In this document: positions 7,692-14,386 of the stretch, one piece after another
Layout of the letters: each line of letters opens with the position of its first letter
How positions within the stretch are numbered: the first letter of the stretch is position 1
DNA from: Alphaproteobacteria bacterium UBA2723
Lineage (GTDB): Bacteria; Pseudomonadota; Alphaproteobacteria; RF32; CAG-239
DNA: 15,051 nucleotides
Direction of reading: 5' to 3'
NCBI GenBank assembly: GCA_002353835.1
Contig: DEKL01000066.1
Location: 1-15,051 of the forward strand
Notes under the pieces: model-generated
Told to the model about the DNA's origin: nothing
The model's input: the letters and a program-made list of their open reading frames with translations, nothing else
The model's database searches: none
Made by a program: the position numbers and the translations under genes

Positions 7692-8390
7692 TATATTTTC
7701 TTTATAAAATTCTTTTCTTTCGCGACGCTTTCTTCCCCAAAGATTCCCGATACCGTTAATCGGCTGAACGTCGTTCTTTGAAGAAAAATTAAAAGCTCTG
7801 CTTAAAAACAAAGAGGTTGTTTTGGTGTAATTATTTAAGGGGCAAAATCCGTAAAAATCTACTTGGATAAGATTGTGTTCTTTTAAAATACGAATAGCAT
7901 CAACATATTCTCGGCTGGTATTAACCCGATCACTGTCATCAAGGATTATCATCCCGTTGTCATTAAGTTTTAAGATGGCATGAGCGGCGCATTCAGCACG
8001 ACATTTACCATCAATAATGATAACATCATATTTTTCTGTATCCTCACAAATAGCTTTATAATAATTTTTTCCTTCATCACGCAAACGGATATCTAAATTA
8101 GAGCAACAAAATTCCTTCCGCCACTTTGCAAACCATTCCGTATTATCTTCAATGCTGATAACTTTTTTTGCCCGATTCGCCCAAAAAAGAGAAGAATAAC
8201 CGCAACCGAATTCAAAAACATTTTTTTGCCGATAATCAAACTGAGAAAGATATTCTATTGCCGGATATGTGTACCATGGTAGTGCATTTCCGTCTTTGTC
8301 CGTACAAACTTGTTCATCCATAGAACGCTCTATGGCAAAATCATTTTGCCATATTTCAATAAAATTTTGAAATTTTTTGCTGTAAGTCAT
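7680..8390 (-). CDS. Class I SAM-dependent methyltransferase-like protein, substrate unknown
   Basis: A 236-residue soluble protein with a Rossmann-type methyltransferase core. Motif I is VFEFGCGYSS at 58-67, followed by the acidic strand end 'VISIEDN'. Motif II is 'YDVIIIDGKCRAECA' and motif III is 'LNDNGMIILDDSDR'. These are the expected elements for S-adenosylmethionine binding. The region around 'PWYTYPAIEYLSQFD' upstream of motif I resembles methyltransferases found near polysaccharide or lipid modification genes, but the acceptor cannot be read from sequence. The C-terminus is very basic (GRKRRERKEF). The ribosome site is modest (GAG ten bases before the ATG). It follows gcrA on the same strand but is separated from it by a terminator hairpin, so expression may depend on read-through or a weak promoter of its own. 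Confidence 0.75.
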   Translation of the reverse strand: MTYSKKFQNFIEIWQNDFAIERSMDEQVCTDKDGNALPWYTYPAIEYLSQFDYRQKNVFEFGCGYSSLFWANRAKKVISIEDNTEWFAKWRKEFCCSNLDIRLRDEGKNYYKAICEDTEKYDVIIIDGKCRAECAAHAILKLNDNGMIILDDSDRVNTSREYVDAIRILKEHNLIQVDFYGFCPLNNYTKTTSLFLSRAFNFSSKNDVQPINGIGNLWGRKRRERKEFYKENISEP

Positions 8391-8412
8391 GTGGTATTAT
8401 CTCAAAAGAAAA

Positions 8413-8430
8413 GGCGCATAATTCCGCGCC
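8413..8430 (-). terminator. Rho-independent terminator after gcrA
   Basis: On the minus strand a five-base-pair GGCGC/GCGCC stem with an eight-base loop is followed by TTTTCTTTT. It lies 22 bases past the gcrA stop and just 22 bases before the methyltransferase ATG, so it would limit read-through from gcrA. The stem is short; adjacent bases (AAG/CTT) may extend it past a single-base bulge. Confidence 0.6.
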
Positions 8431-8452
8431 CTTAAAAAACAAACAGAAAAAA

Positions 8453-8926
8453 TTAAATTTTCTTTCCGGCTCTGACATAAGCAATGGCAGCGTGTTCTTC
8501 ACAATACGTCTGCCCGGTTCTGACTCTTTTCCCGCAAAAACAGAAATCGTCATCTCTCGGGTCACCCAACGGCCAACGGCAAGTATGATTGTCCAATTTG
8601 ACCAAAGGAATATTTGTTTCTTCAACAAAATTCGTTGCTGGCTTTACAGCAGGTATTTCCGGAGCCTCTTTAACAGGTTCCGCAACCGGCATGCTTTTAG
8701 CTGAGCTTTTTGCCTTTTTGGCGGGCTTTTCTTCAGCAGTTGAAGGTGTGCTGGTCTTCGCAGGGGCCTTTTTTATCGGAGAGGGTCTTGCCGTTAAGCA
8801 TAAACGGTGCACTTTTCCGATAATAGAGTTTTTTGTAACATTTAAAGCTTTGGCGATTTGTCCGGTGGTCATACCGCGATCCCACATTTTTTTGAGTTCT
8901 TCAACAGTTTCATCAGTCCAAACCAT
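8453..8926 (-). CDS. gcrA: GcrA cell-cycle regulator
   Basis: GcrA is an alphaproteobacterial transcription regulator that binds sigma70-RNA polymerase and, in Caulobacter, activates promoters carrying CcrM-methylated GANTC sites. The 157-residue product has the diagnostic N-terminal helix-turn-helix (VWTDETVEELKKMWDRGMTT, then 'QIAKALNVTKNSIIGKVHRL', residues 2-42). An Ala/Pro/Lys-rich linker follows (about 48-105). The C-terminal Cys-containing domain contains CRWPLGDPRDDDFCFCGKRV and 'TYCEEHAAIAYVRA'. The ATG has AAGGGGAT upstream at good spacing. The gene is divergent from the exported protein at 9094 and followed by a terminator. Its presence is the strongest taxonomic marker in the window. 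I found no GANTC site in its upstream gap, so methylation control of gcrA itself is not indicated. Confidence 0.96.
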   Translation of the reverse strand: MVWTDETVEELKKMWDRGMTTGQIAKALNVTKNSIIGKVHRLCLTARPSPIKKAPAKTSTPSTAEEKPAKKAKSSAKSMPVAEPVKEAPEIPAVKPATNFVEETNIPLVKLDNHTCRWPLGDPRDDDFCFCGKRVRTGQTYCEEHAAIAYVRAGKKI

Positions 8927-8961
8927 GTTTTTATCCCCTTATAAGATTATTATTGAACTAA

Positions 8962-8990
8962 AGACTAAACTAATCAGATTAAAAATGCAA
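8962..8990 (-). promoter_or_regulatory. Candidate gcrA promoter
   Basis: Minus-strand TTGCAT (8990-8985), seventeen bases, then TAGTCT (8967-8962), about 36 bases before the gcrA start. The -35 and spacing are good and the -10 is imperfect. The divergent gene at 9094 has a possible -10 TATACT at 9062-9067, but no clear -35 was found for it. Confidence 0.45.
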
Positions 8991-9093
8991 GCATAACCTT
9001 ACCAAAATTTAGGCAAATAAAAAATAAAGGTCAATATAACGTTTTTTTAAATTTTAAAAACTATACTGAAATTACGCTAAAACAGGGGAATAT

Positions 9094-10356
9094 ATGTCTA
9101 TGCTCAAAAAAATAATATTTGTTTTTATGGTACTCTTTGCAACAAGAGTATATGCAACAGCAGCAGATTTTGCACCTTATTTTAAAGTGGATATGGGCGC
9201 AGAGGTTCCGGATTTGGAAGAATATATGGATAAATTAAACAGTAAATTGCAATACTATAATAAGGGCTATATATCCCGTTTTGAAATGGATAAAACCTTC
9301 AATAAAGAATTCAGTCGCACCATTAAATTTTACGGTTTAAGCGAAGGCAGGTTAAAAACTTTCTACGAAGATGAATTATTGGATATTCTGAATTGGTTGC
9401 CGAAAGAAACCTATCAGTATATAGGACCGATGTTGCACCAAGTTCCCGGAATGCCGGAAAAAATTCTTAATATGCCCGGCATTAAAGAAACAAAAAATCA
9501 ATTTCCAAAAGATGTAGCTGAACGATTTAAGGCTATGGAAAATATAGAATATTTGTCGCCGGCGCTATATTTCTTGCTTATGCCCAGAATTTGGGATGAA
9601 AATAAGCCGATAAATCCGGATAAGCCGCAAAAAATACAGGTACATAAGCCCCGTATAAATCCTGAATTACCGGATTTCTTAAAAGAAAAAATAGGTGCAC
9701 CGGTTAAAACTGCAGAGAAAAAACAGGGAACTGCTGAGAAAAAAGTTGTTGCTGCGCGTCCCTTGAATATCCGAACAATTCACCCGTCATTAACCACGCC
9801 GTTAACTTCCAAAGATATATCGGCATTTATTTCCACCATTGATATGGTTATAGAATGGGGTATGAAAGACGATATGTATAATTACGGTAAATTGATAAAT
9901 GGTGAAGCCTTGCTGGATATTTGGGAAAAAGAACAAGGAACAGCCTTAAATCAAAATGATTTAAAAGATGCCGTTAATCCATGTCAACGTCTGGTTTTAA
10001 AAACAAGATTTTCCGGATTATATACGGATTTTGCCTACGTCGTTGCCCAAAAAGGATTTACGCCGGAAGAATGGGCATACACCTGTGACAGAACCATAAA
10101 AGCATTTCGTATTGCGGAAGCAAACATGAGCATAGCTTATGCGATAAGATACCATCGTCGGGGTTATTATGATCAATACATAAATCGGTTACCCAAACGC
10201 TGGCAAGATGAAATGTATTCTGCATCTGAAGCCCTTATAAAAATGTACACGGCACTTCAAGAAGATGTTGATGCCGTACGTCCACACCGGAAAGAATTAG
10301 AAGATAAATTTACCGAGATTCACCAAATAATGTTAACTGCACCAATAATTTATTAA
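9094..10356 (+). CDS. Exported protein of unknown function, two-domain, 420 residues
   Basis: I do not recognise this family. A clear signal peptide (LKKIIFVFMVLFATRVYATA, cleavage near residue 22-24) predicts a periplasmic or outer-membrane-facing protein; there is no lipobox and no further membrane span. An N-terminal, largely helical, acidic region spans about residues 25-165. A Pro/Lys-rich linker follows (about 170-230, with 'INPDKPQKIQVHKPRINPEL' and 'TAEKKQGTAEKK'). A second, apparently helical domain runs from about 235 to 420 and contains the only cysteines (in 'VNPCQRLVLK' and 'WAYTCDRTI'), possibly a disulfide. Two ATGs six bases apart are possible; AGGGGA sits just before the first. 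It stands alone, divergent from gcrA and 87 bases ahead of rpoZ, which has its own promoter. The coding pattern looks like its neighbours, so it appears native rather than newly acquired. Confidence 0.85.
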   Translation: MSMLKKIIFVFMVLFATRVYATAADFAPYFKVDMGAEVPDLEEYMDKLNSKLQYYNKGYISRFEMDKTFNKEFSRTIKFYGLSEGRLKTFYEDELLDILNWLPKETYQYIGPMLHQVPGMPEKILNMPGIKETKNQFPKDVAERFKAMENIEYLSPALYFLLMPRIWDENKPINPDKPQKIQVHKPRINPELPDFLKEKIGAPVKTAEKKQGTAEKKVVAARPLNIRTIHPSLTTPLTSKDISAFISTIDMVIEWGMKDDMYNYGKLINGEALLDIWEKEQGTALNQNDLKDAVNPCQRLVLKTRFSGLYTDFAYVVAQKGFTPEEWAYTCDRTIKAFRIAEANMSIAYAIRYHRRGYYDQYINRLPKRWQDEMYSASEALIKMYTALQEDVDAVRPHRKELEDKFTEIHQIMLTAPIIY

Positions 10357-10374
10357 TTTTTTTAGAAAAAACAG

Positions 10375-10403
10375 TTGCATTTCTGAGATGTTTTGTGTAT
10401 AAA
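10375..10403 (+). promoter_or_regulatory. rpoZ promoter
   Basis: TTGCAT (10375-10380), seventeen bases, TATAAA (10398-10403), about 40 bases before the rpoZ ATG. Both hexamers and spacing fit a housekeeping sigma factor promoter. It begins 18 bases after the preceding gene ends, where no clear terminator is visible, so some read-through into rpoZ is possible. Confidence 0.65.
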
Positions 10404-10443
10404 CTCTCTCAAAGCGTAAAATTCTAACATAAAGGGTAAAGAA

Positions 10444-10926
10444 ATGGCTCGTGTAACAGTTGAAGACTGTGTAGAAAAAATTCCTAATCGTTATGAACTT
10501 CTGTTGGTGGCTGCCCAAAGAGCTAAAGATATAGCTTCCGGTGCACCGATTAAGGTTGAAAGAGATAATGATAAAAATTCTGTGGTTGCTTTAAGAGAAA
10601 TTGCAGAAGGTGTGGCAGATATTGAAGAATTGCAGAAATCTTTAGTTATGGGGCTTCAGAAATATGTTGAAGTTGAAGAGCCTGAAGAGGAAGAGTTGGA
10701 AATTCTGGCCGCTGAAAAAGAACTTTCCGGCTTGGATAACCAGTTTGACGGTGATATGATTCTTGATGCCACCTTGGCTGACAATATGCAAATTGAAGAC
10801 AGCAACGGCGATACCATTGATGTTGATACGGATGATTTATCTTTAGATGACGGCGATTTAGATGATGAATTGCTTGATGGCAAAGATGATTTTGCTGATG
10901 ATATGGATGATATTGACGATAAATAA
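10444..10926 (+). CDS. rpoZ: RNA polymerase omega subunit with long acidic C-terminal tail
   Basis: Omega helps fold and hold the beta' subunit in RNA polymerase and, in many proteobacteria, forms part of a ppGpp-binding site. The conserved core is residues 1-75: [20 protein letters not shown], '[13 protein letters not shown]', '[12 protein letters not shown]'. The remaining 85 residues are strongly acidic and low-complexity, ending in runs of Asp such as '[13 protein letters not shown]'. Omega is usually 70-130 residues, so 160 is long. The tail is in frame, has no internal stop and uses ordinary codons, so it looks genuine. AAAGGG precedes the ATG at seven bases. The next gene is the (p)ppGpp enzyme rsh, a conserved pairing, here separated by a terminator. 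Confidence 0.95.
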   Translation: MARVTVEDCVEKIPNRYELLLVAAQRAKDIASGAPIKVERDNDKNSVVALREIAEGVADIEELQKSLVMGLQKYVEVEEPEEEELEILAAEKELSGLDNQFDGDMILDATLADNMQIEDSNGDTIDVDTDDLSLDDGDLDDELLDGKDDFADDMDDIDDK

Positions 10927-10956
10927 AATTTAAAAAACAAGAAATTAAATATTTAT

Positions 10957-10988
10957 AAAGCAAGAGGAGGGTAAACTCATCTTGCTTT
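10957..10988 (+). terminator. Rho-independent terminator of rpoZ
   Basis: A perfect eight-base-pair stem AAAGCAAG (10957-10964) / CTTGCTTT (10981-10988) encloses a sixteen-base loop with a possible inner GAG/CTC pairing. It runs directly into a T-tract continuing to 10993. It lies 30 bases after the rpoZ stop. The right arm also contributes the -35 of the next promoter. Confidence 0.75.
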
Positions 10989-11009
10989 TTTTTAATTTTG
11001 AGCTATAAT
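10982..11009 (+). promoter_or_regulatory. rsh promoter, superimposed on the rpoZ terminator
   Basis: TTGCTT (10982-10987) lies in the right arm of the rpoZ terminator, followed after sixteen bases by a perfect TATAAT (11004-11009). Transcription would start near 11016, leaving a leader of about twenty bases before the ATG at 11037. This argues against the upstream TTG at 10998 as the rsh start. Confidence 0.65.
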
Positions 11010-11036
11010 CAAGATTTGTTACGGGAAAGAGGTTAT

Positions 11037-13163
11037 ATGTTAAGACAGTATGAATTAGTTGATTTAGTGAAGTCCTATGATCCGAATGCAGATGAAGATG
11101 CATTAAACAGGGCATATGTTTTTGCCATGAAAAAACATGGCGCCCAATTAAGGACCTCAGGTGATCCATACTACTCTCATCCGATAGAAGTAGCCGGCAT
11201 TTTGACTAAATTTAAGTTAGATTGTAATTCAATTATTGCCGGTTTATTGCATGATACTGTTGAAGATACAGATACCACAATAGATGAAATAAAAGAGCTT
11301 TTCGGTCCGCAAGTAGCTTCCATCGTGGACGGTGTAACCAAATTAGCTATCATTGAACAGAAATCAGGTTCCAGCAAGCAAGCAGAAAATTTCCGCAAGC
11401 TTTTGCTGGCAATGTCAGATGATATTCGCGTTTTACTGATTAAATTAGCGGATAGACTTCACAATATCAGAACTTTGCACTTTTGCCCGGAAGAAAAACG
11501 TAAACGTATAGCCAAAGAAACATTAGATATTTATGCTCCCCTTGCCGAACGTATCGGTATGCAGGAGATTAAGACGGAATTAGAAGAGATAGCTTTTGCG
11601 GAATTACATAAAGAAGCTCACGATTCTATTGTTGCTCGTTTAAACTTTTTAAGAGAGCAGGGCAGTAATCTTGTTCCCAAGATTATCAGTCAGTTAGAAA
11701 AAGATATGGAAGATAATGGGGTTAAAGCCATCGTTACCGGGCGTGAAAAATCTCCGTATTCCATATGGCGTAAGATGCAGCTAAAAAATGCTTCTTTTGA
11801 ACAATTATCGGATATTATGGCCTTTCGTATTTGTGTTGACGATATAGCAGCCTGTTATCAGGCATTAGGTATTATTCATAGTAAATACCACATGGTTCCG
11901 CGTCGCTTTAAGGATTACATTTCTACGCCGAAACCAAACGGCTATCAGTCTATTCATACAGGTGTTATCGGTCCGGAAAATACACGTATTGAAATACAGA
12001 TTCGTACCCATGAAATGCATGAAATTAACGAAAAGGGTGTTGCCGCACACTGGGCTTATAAGCAAGGTCAAAAGGTTGCCGGTAGTAGTTTTCGGTGGAT
12101 ACGCGAGCTATTGGAAATTTTGGAACAGGCGCAAAATCCAGATGAGTTTTTGGAAAATACCAAACTTGAAATGTACAATGATCAGGTATTTTGCTTTACG
12201 CCTAAAGGAGATTTAATCGGTTTGCCGTTCGGCTCTACGCCGGTAGATTTTGCTTATGCCGTACACTCCAGCGTTGGTGATAAATGTGTCGGCGCTAAAA
12301 TAAACGGTGAGATTAAGCCTTTAAGAAGTGTATTGCAAAATGGTGACCAAGTAGAAATATTAACCTCTAAAGCACAACATCCTTCAACGGAATGGGAACG
12401 TTTTGTCGTAACCGGAAAAGCAAAAGCGGCGATTCGCCGTTACGTGCGTGCTTGCAAGCGAGAACAATTCCAAATCTTAGGTAAAGACATTCTTGAAAAA
12501 TTATTTAAGCAAGAAAAACAAGAATTTGATGAAAAGCTGATATCAGCGAATTTGCCACATTTTGAAAGCGAAACTTTAGATGACTTATATGCCAAAGTCG
12601 GCGAAGGTTTAGTTACGGGCTGGGATGTATTACGTACGGCATATCCGGCATATAAACAATCTAAAATAACTCAGGTTGTAAACTCTATAAAACTTTCAAA
12701 AGATAAGAAAAAGAAAAACAGTAGCTTAAAGATTGAAGGCTTAATCAGTGGCATGGCAGTGCACTTTGCCGGTTGTTGTCACCCGATTCCCGGAGATAGA
12801 ATTGTCGGCATTGTGACCACCGGTAAAGGTGTTGCAGTGCACTCTTTATCTTGTAAAGCGTTAGAAAAATATGCCGATGAACCGGAACGTTGGCTTGATA
12901 TTTCTTGGGGTAAAGATGCTGAAACGGAAAATCATACCGCCCGCATTAAAGTTATGATAAGCAACGAGCCCGGCGCATTAGGCGAATTATCAAATATAAT
13001 CGCCCGCCAGAATGCTAACATTACCAACTTGAATATTGTTTACAGAACGATTAGTTATTTTGAGATATTGGTTGACGTGGATATTAAAAACACAGACCAT
13101 TTAAATGATATCTTAGCCGCATTAAAGGCTTCAAAAGTTATTAGTTTTGTTTCCAGAGTATAG
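11037..13163 (+). CDS. rsh: Bifunctional (p)ppGpp synthetase/hydrolase (Rsh, RelA/SpoT family)
   Basis: Makes and degrades the stringent-response alarmone (p)ppGpp in the cytoplasm. I use the ATG at 11037 (708 residues; AAAGAGG four bases upstream); the frame extends to a TTG at 10998, but that codon precedes the promoter -10. Domains in order: an HD hydrolase with His48 (YYSHPIEVAG) and H72-D73...E76-D77 (LLHDTVEDT), apparently intact; then a synthetase with RRFKDYISTPKPNGYQSIHT from residue 289. The 'RFKD' form is that of bifunctional enzymes rather than the acidic motif of RelA. A TGS domain spans about 381-444. A Cys-rich zinc-finger/RIS domain (HFAGCCHPIPGDRIVGI) lies at about 575-605, and a C-terminal ACT domain at about 633-708. 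All parts needed for both activities are visible. It leads an rsh-DUF2062-acpS run. Confidence 0.97.
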   Translation: MLRQYELVDLVKSYDPNADEDALNRAYVFAMKKHGAQLRTSGDPYYSHPIEVAGILTKFKLDCNSIIAGLLHDTVEDTDTTIDEIKELFGPQVASIVDGVTKLAIIEQKSGSSKQAENFRKLLLAMSDDIRVLLIKLADRLHNIRTLHFCPEEKRKRIAKETLDIYAPLAERIGMQEIKTELEEIAFAELHKEAHDSIVARLNFLREQGSNLVPKIISQLEKDMEDNGVKAIVTGREKSPYSIWRKMQLKNASFEQLSDIMAFRICVDDIAACYQALGIIHSKYHMVPRRFKDYISTPKPNGYQSIHTGVIGPENTRIEIQIRTHEMHEINEKGVAAHWAYKQGQKVAGSSFRWIRELLEILEQAQNPDEFLENTKLEMYNDQVFCFTPKGDLIGLPFGSTPVDFAYAVHSSVGDKCVGAKINGEIKPLRSVLQNGDQVEILTSKAQHPSTEWERFVVTGKAKAAIRRYVRACKREQFQILGKDILEKLFKQEKQEFDEKLISANLPHFESETLDDLYAKVGEGLVTGWDVLRTAYPAYKQSKITQVVNSIKLSKDKKKKNSSLKIEGLISGMAVHFAGCCHPIPGDRIVGIVTTGKGVAVHSLSCKALEKYADEPERWLDISWGKDAETENHTARIKVMISNEPGALGELSNIIARQNANITNLNIVYRTISYFEILVDVDIKNTDHLNDILAALKASKVISFVSRV

Positions 13164-13183
13164 AAAATAAGGAGTAAAGTTTA

Positions 13184-13708
13184 ATGTCCCTCATAAAAAG
13201 GCTGGGACGTGGACTTAAAAATAGTAGCCTCAAAATATTATCTAAGCTTAGTGTACTAAAAGGATCTCCGCAAAGTATAGCTGATGGCTTTGCGACCGGT
13301 GCCGCTGTTTCCTTCACGCCGTTTGTCGGGTTTCATATTTTAATATCTCTTATGATAGCCAAAATACTAAAGCAAAACGGAGTCGCTGCCACATTGGGAA
13401 CGATAGTTGGTAATCCATGGACTTTTCCTTTTATTTGGTGGGCAACATTACATACCGGAAATTTTTTACTTTATGGAGAGCTTTATCCGCATGCTGTTTC
13501 GTTTACAGCGCTTTTTAAGGAATTGTTTCACATGGTTATAACGCTTGACTTTAATGGATTTATAAGCGATATTTACCCTGTGTTTATGCCAATGCTTATT
13601 GGTTCAATACCTTTTTATATGGTGGTTTGGTATCTGTTTTCAAAACTGATATACAAATCACTGAAGAAACAAAAGGAGCTTTCTGATGATACTGGGATTA
13701 GGGTGTGA
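13184..13708 (+). CDS. DUF2062 family inner-membrane protein
   Basis: A 174-residue membrane protein of the DUF2062 family, whose biochemical role is not established. The family core is seen as SIADGFATGAAVSFTPFVGF at about residues 29-48 and then 'GTIVGNPWTFPFIWW'. Hydrophobic segments lie at about 36-62, 70-102 and 125-155. The N-terminus is basic (MSLIKRLGRGLKNSSLK), so it should face the cytoplasm. AAGGAG sits nine bases before the ATG. It lies twenty bases after rsh, and its last 23 bases overlap acpS, indicating cotranscription and translational coupling. The position between rsh and acpS recurs in other alphaproteobacteria, which supports the assignment. The family call is confident; its function is unknown. 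Confidence 0.88.
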   Translation: MSLIKRLGRGLKNSSLKILSKLSVLKGSPQSIADGFATGAAVSFTPFVGFHILISLMIAKILKQNGVAATLGTIVGNPWTFPFIWWATLHTGNFLLYGELYPHAVSFTALFKELFHMVITLDFNGFISDIYPVFMPMLIGSIPFYMVVWYLFSKLIYKSLKKQKELSDDTGIRV

Positions 13709-14087
13709 TATAGTACAAGTTTCCCGCTTTAATAAAGGGGATGATTTCTTAAATAGATTTATCAAAAAACATTTTACCCTGAAAGAAATAGAAGAAGTTC
13801 AAGATAAAAAGGAAAGATTAGTCCCTAAAAATTTGGTGTTGGAAGTCGCCACAAGATTTGCCGCAAAAGAAGCGGTATCTAAAGCATTGGGAAGTGGTTT
13901 CAGCTTAGGTATAACCTTAAAAGACATAGAAATCGTACATGACGAACTGGGGTGTCCGCAAGTAACCCTATACAGAAACGCGTTGAGCCGCGCCTACGTC
14001 GTTACCCAAAATCAGAAATTCAATATGCACTTAACCATGTCAAATGAACGCGAATACGTTAATGCGGTGGCTGTAATAGAATGCTGA
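13686..14087 (+). CDS. acpS: Holo-[acyl-carrier-protein] synthase AcpS
   Basis: Transfers 4'-phosphopantetheine from coenzyme A to apo-acyl carrier protein, activating it for fatty-acid synthesis. The 133 residues match the AcpS-type family. The metal and CoA site residues are visible: Asp8 in ILGLGCDIVQVSRF and Glu62 in TRFAAKEAVSKALGSGF. The C-terminus 'HLTMSNEREYVNAVAVIE' corresponds to the conserved 'S.SH....A.A' block, with Thr-Met replacing part of it. The ATG lies inside the DUF2062 gene with AAGGAG seven bases upstream. In many alphaproteobacteria lepB, rnc and era follow acpS; here the cluster stops and the next gene is on the opposite strand. Confidence 0.93.
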   Translation: MILGLGCDIVQVSRFNKGDDFLNRFIKKHFTLKEIEEVQDKKERLVPKNLVLEVATRFAAKEAVSKALGSGFSLGITLKDIEIVHDELGCPQVTLYRNALSRAYVVTQNQKFNMHLTMSNEREYVNAVAVIEC

Positions 14088-14095
14088 TATAAAAA

Positions 14096-14114
14096 AATCG
14101 GGCAATGCCCGATT
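14096..14114 (-). terminator. Terminator of rpmJ (also lies at the end of acpS)
   Basis: An eight-base-pair AATCGGGC/GCCCGATT stem with a three-base loop. On the minus strand it is followed by a run of T residues, ideal for ending rpmJ fifteen bases after its stop. In the plus direction the following sequence (CTTATAAAC) has few T residues, so it would be weaker for acpS. Confidence 0.75.
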
Positions 14115-14128
14115 CTTATAAACTCAAA

Positions 14129-14254
14129 TTAGCCCTGACGAGCTTTATATTTAGGCTCTCTTTTGTTAATAACATAAAGACGCCCTTTACGGCGAACAAG
14201 CTTACAGCCTCTAACGCGCGCTTTCTTAGATTTTAAAGAGCTATATATTTTCAT
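14129..14254 (-). CDS. rpmJ: 50S ribosomal protein L36 (bL36)
   Basis: The smallest large-subunit ribosomal protein, 41 residues, very basic. The product begins [20 protein letters not shown] and ends [20 protein letters not shown] followed by Gly, matching the alphaproteobacterial bL36 pattern. Only one Cys (residue 17) is present, so this is the form without the zinc ribbon. AAGGA lies eight bases before the ATG. It is a single-gene unit with its own consensus promoter and a strong terminator. It is located here as a stand-alone gene rather than at the end of the spc ribosomal operon, which is usual in this class. Confidence 0.95.
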   Translation of the reverse strand: MKIYSSLKSKKARVRGCKLVRRKGRLYVINKREPKYKARQG

Positions 14255-14285
14255 TTTCTTATTCCTTACACAAAAGTTTAAGCGG

Positions 14286-14314
14286 AACATACGATAATTG
14301 TTTTAATTTGTCAA
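14286..14314 (-). promoter_or_regulatory. rpmJ promoter
   Basis: Minus-strand TTGACA (14314-14309), a perfect -35, seventeen bases, then TATGTT (14291-14286), about 31 bases before the rpmJ start. It is the closest to consensus in the window, as expected for a ribosomal protein gene. Confidence 0.75.
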
Positions 14315-14327
14315 ATCATTTTTTATC

Positions 14328-14355
14328 TTGCAATAGATTTATTTACCGTTATAAT
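14328..14355 (+). promoter_or_regulatory. Promoter of the exported protein gene at 14387
   Basis: TTGCAA (14328-14333), sixteen bases, perfect TATAAT (14350-14355), 31 bases before the ATG. It is back to back with the rpmJ promoter; the two -35 elements are only thirteen bases apart, so the polymerases may compete. Confidence 0.65.
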
Positions 14356-14386
14356 CGCGACAGACTATAAAATAAGGGAAAATGGG

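Noticed and set aside
8356..8628. 90-codon minus-strand frame between gcrA and the methyltransferase
   Set aside because: It overlaps the conserved GcrA C-terminal domain out of frame, crosses the terminator hairpin and has no family resemblance.
8589..8996. 135-codon plus-strand frame opposite gcrA
   Set aside because: It is antisense to gcrA and rich in Ala/Ser/Phe/Gly because it mirrors the Ala/Lys/Pro linker; it is not an independent membrane protein.
10646..10963. His/Gln-rich and Ser-rich minus-strand frames opposite rpoZ
   Set aside because: Their unusual composition is the reverse reading of GAT/GAA codons in the acidic omega tail. No ribosome site or homology supports them.
10998..11036. 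Extended rsh start at TTG 10998
   Set aside because: It precedes the TATAAT element and has no ribosome site, whereas the ATG at 11037 has AAAGAGG and gives the usual N-terminus.
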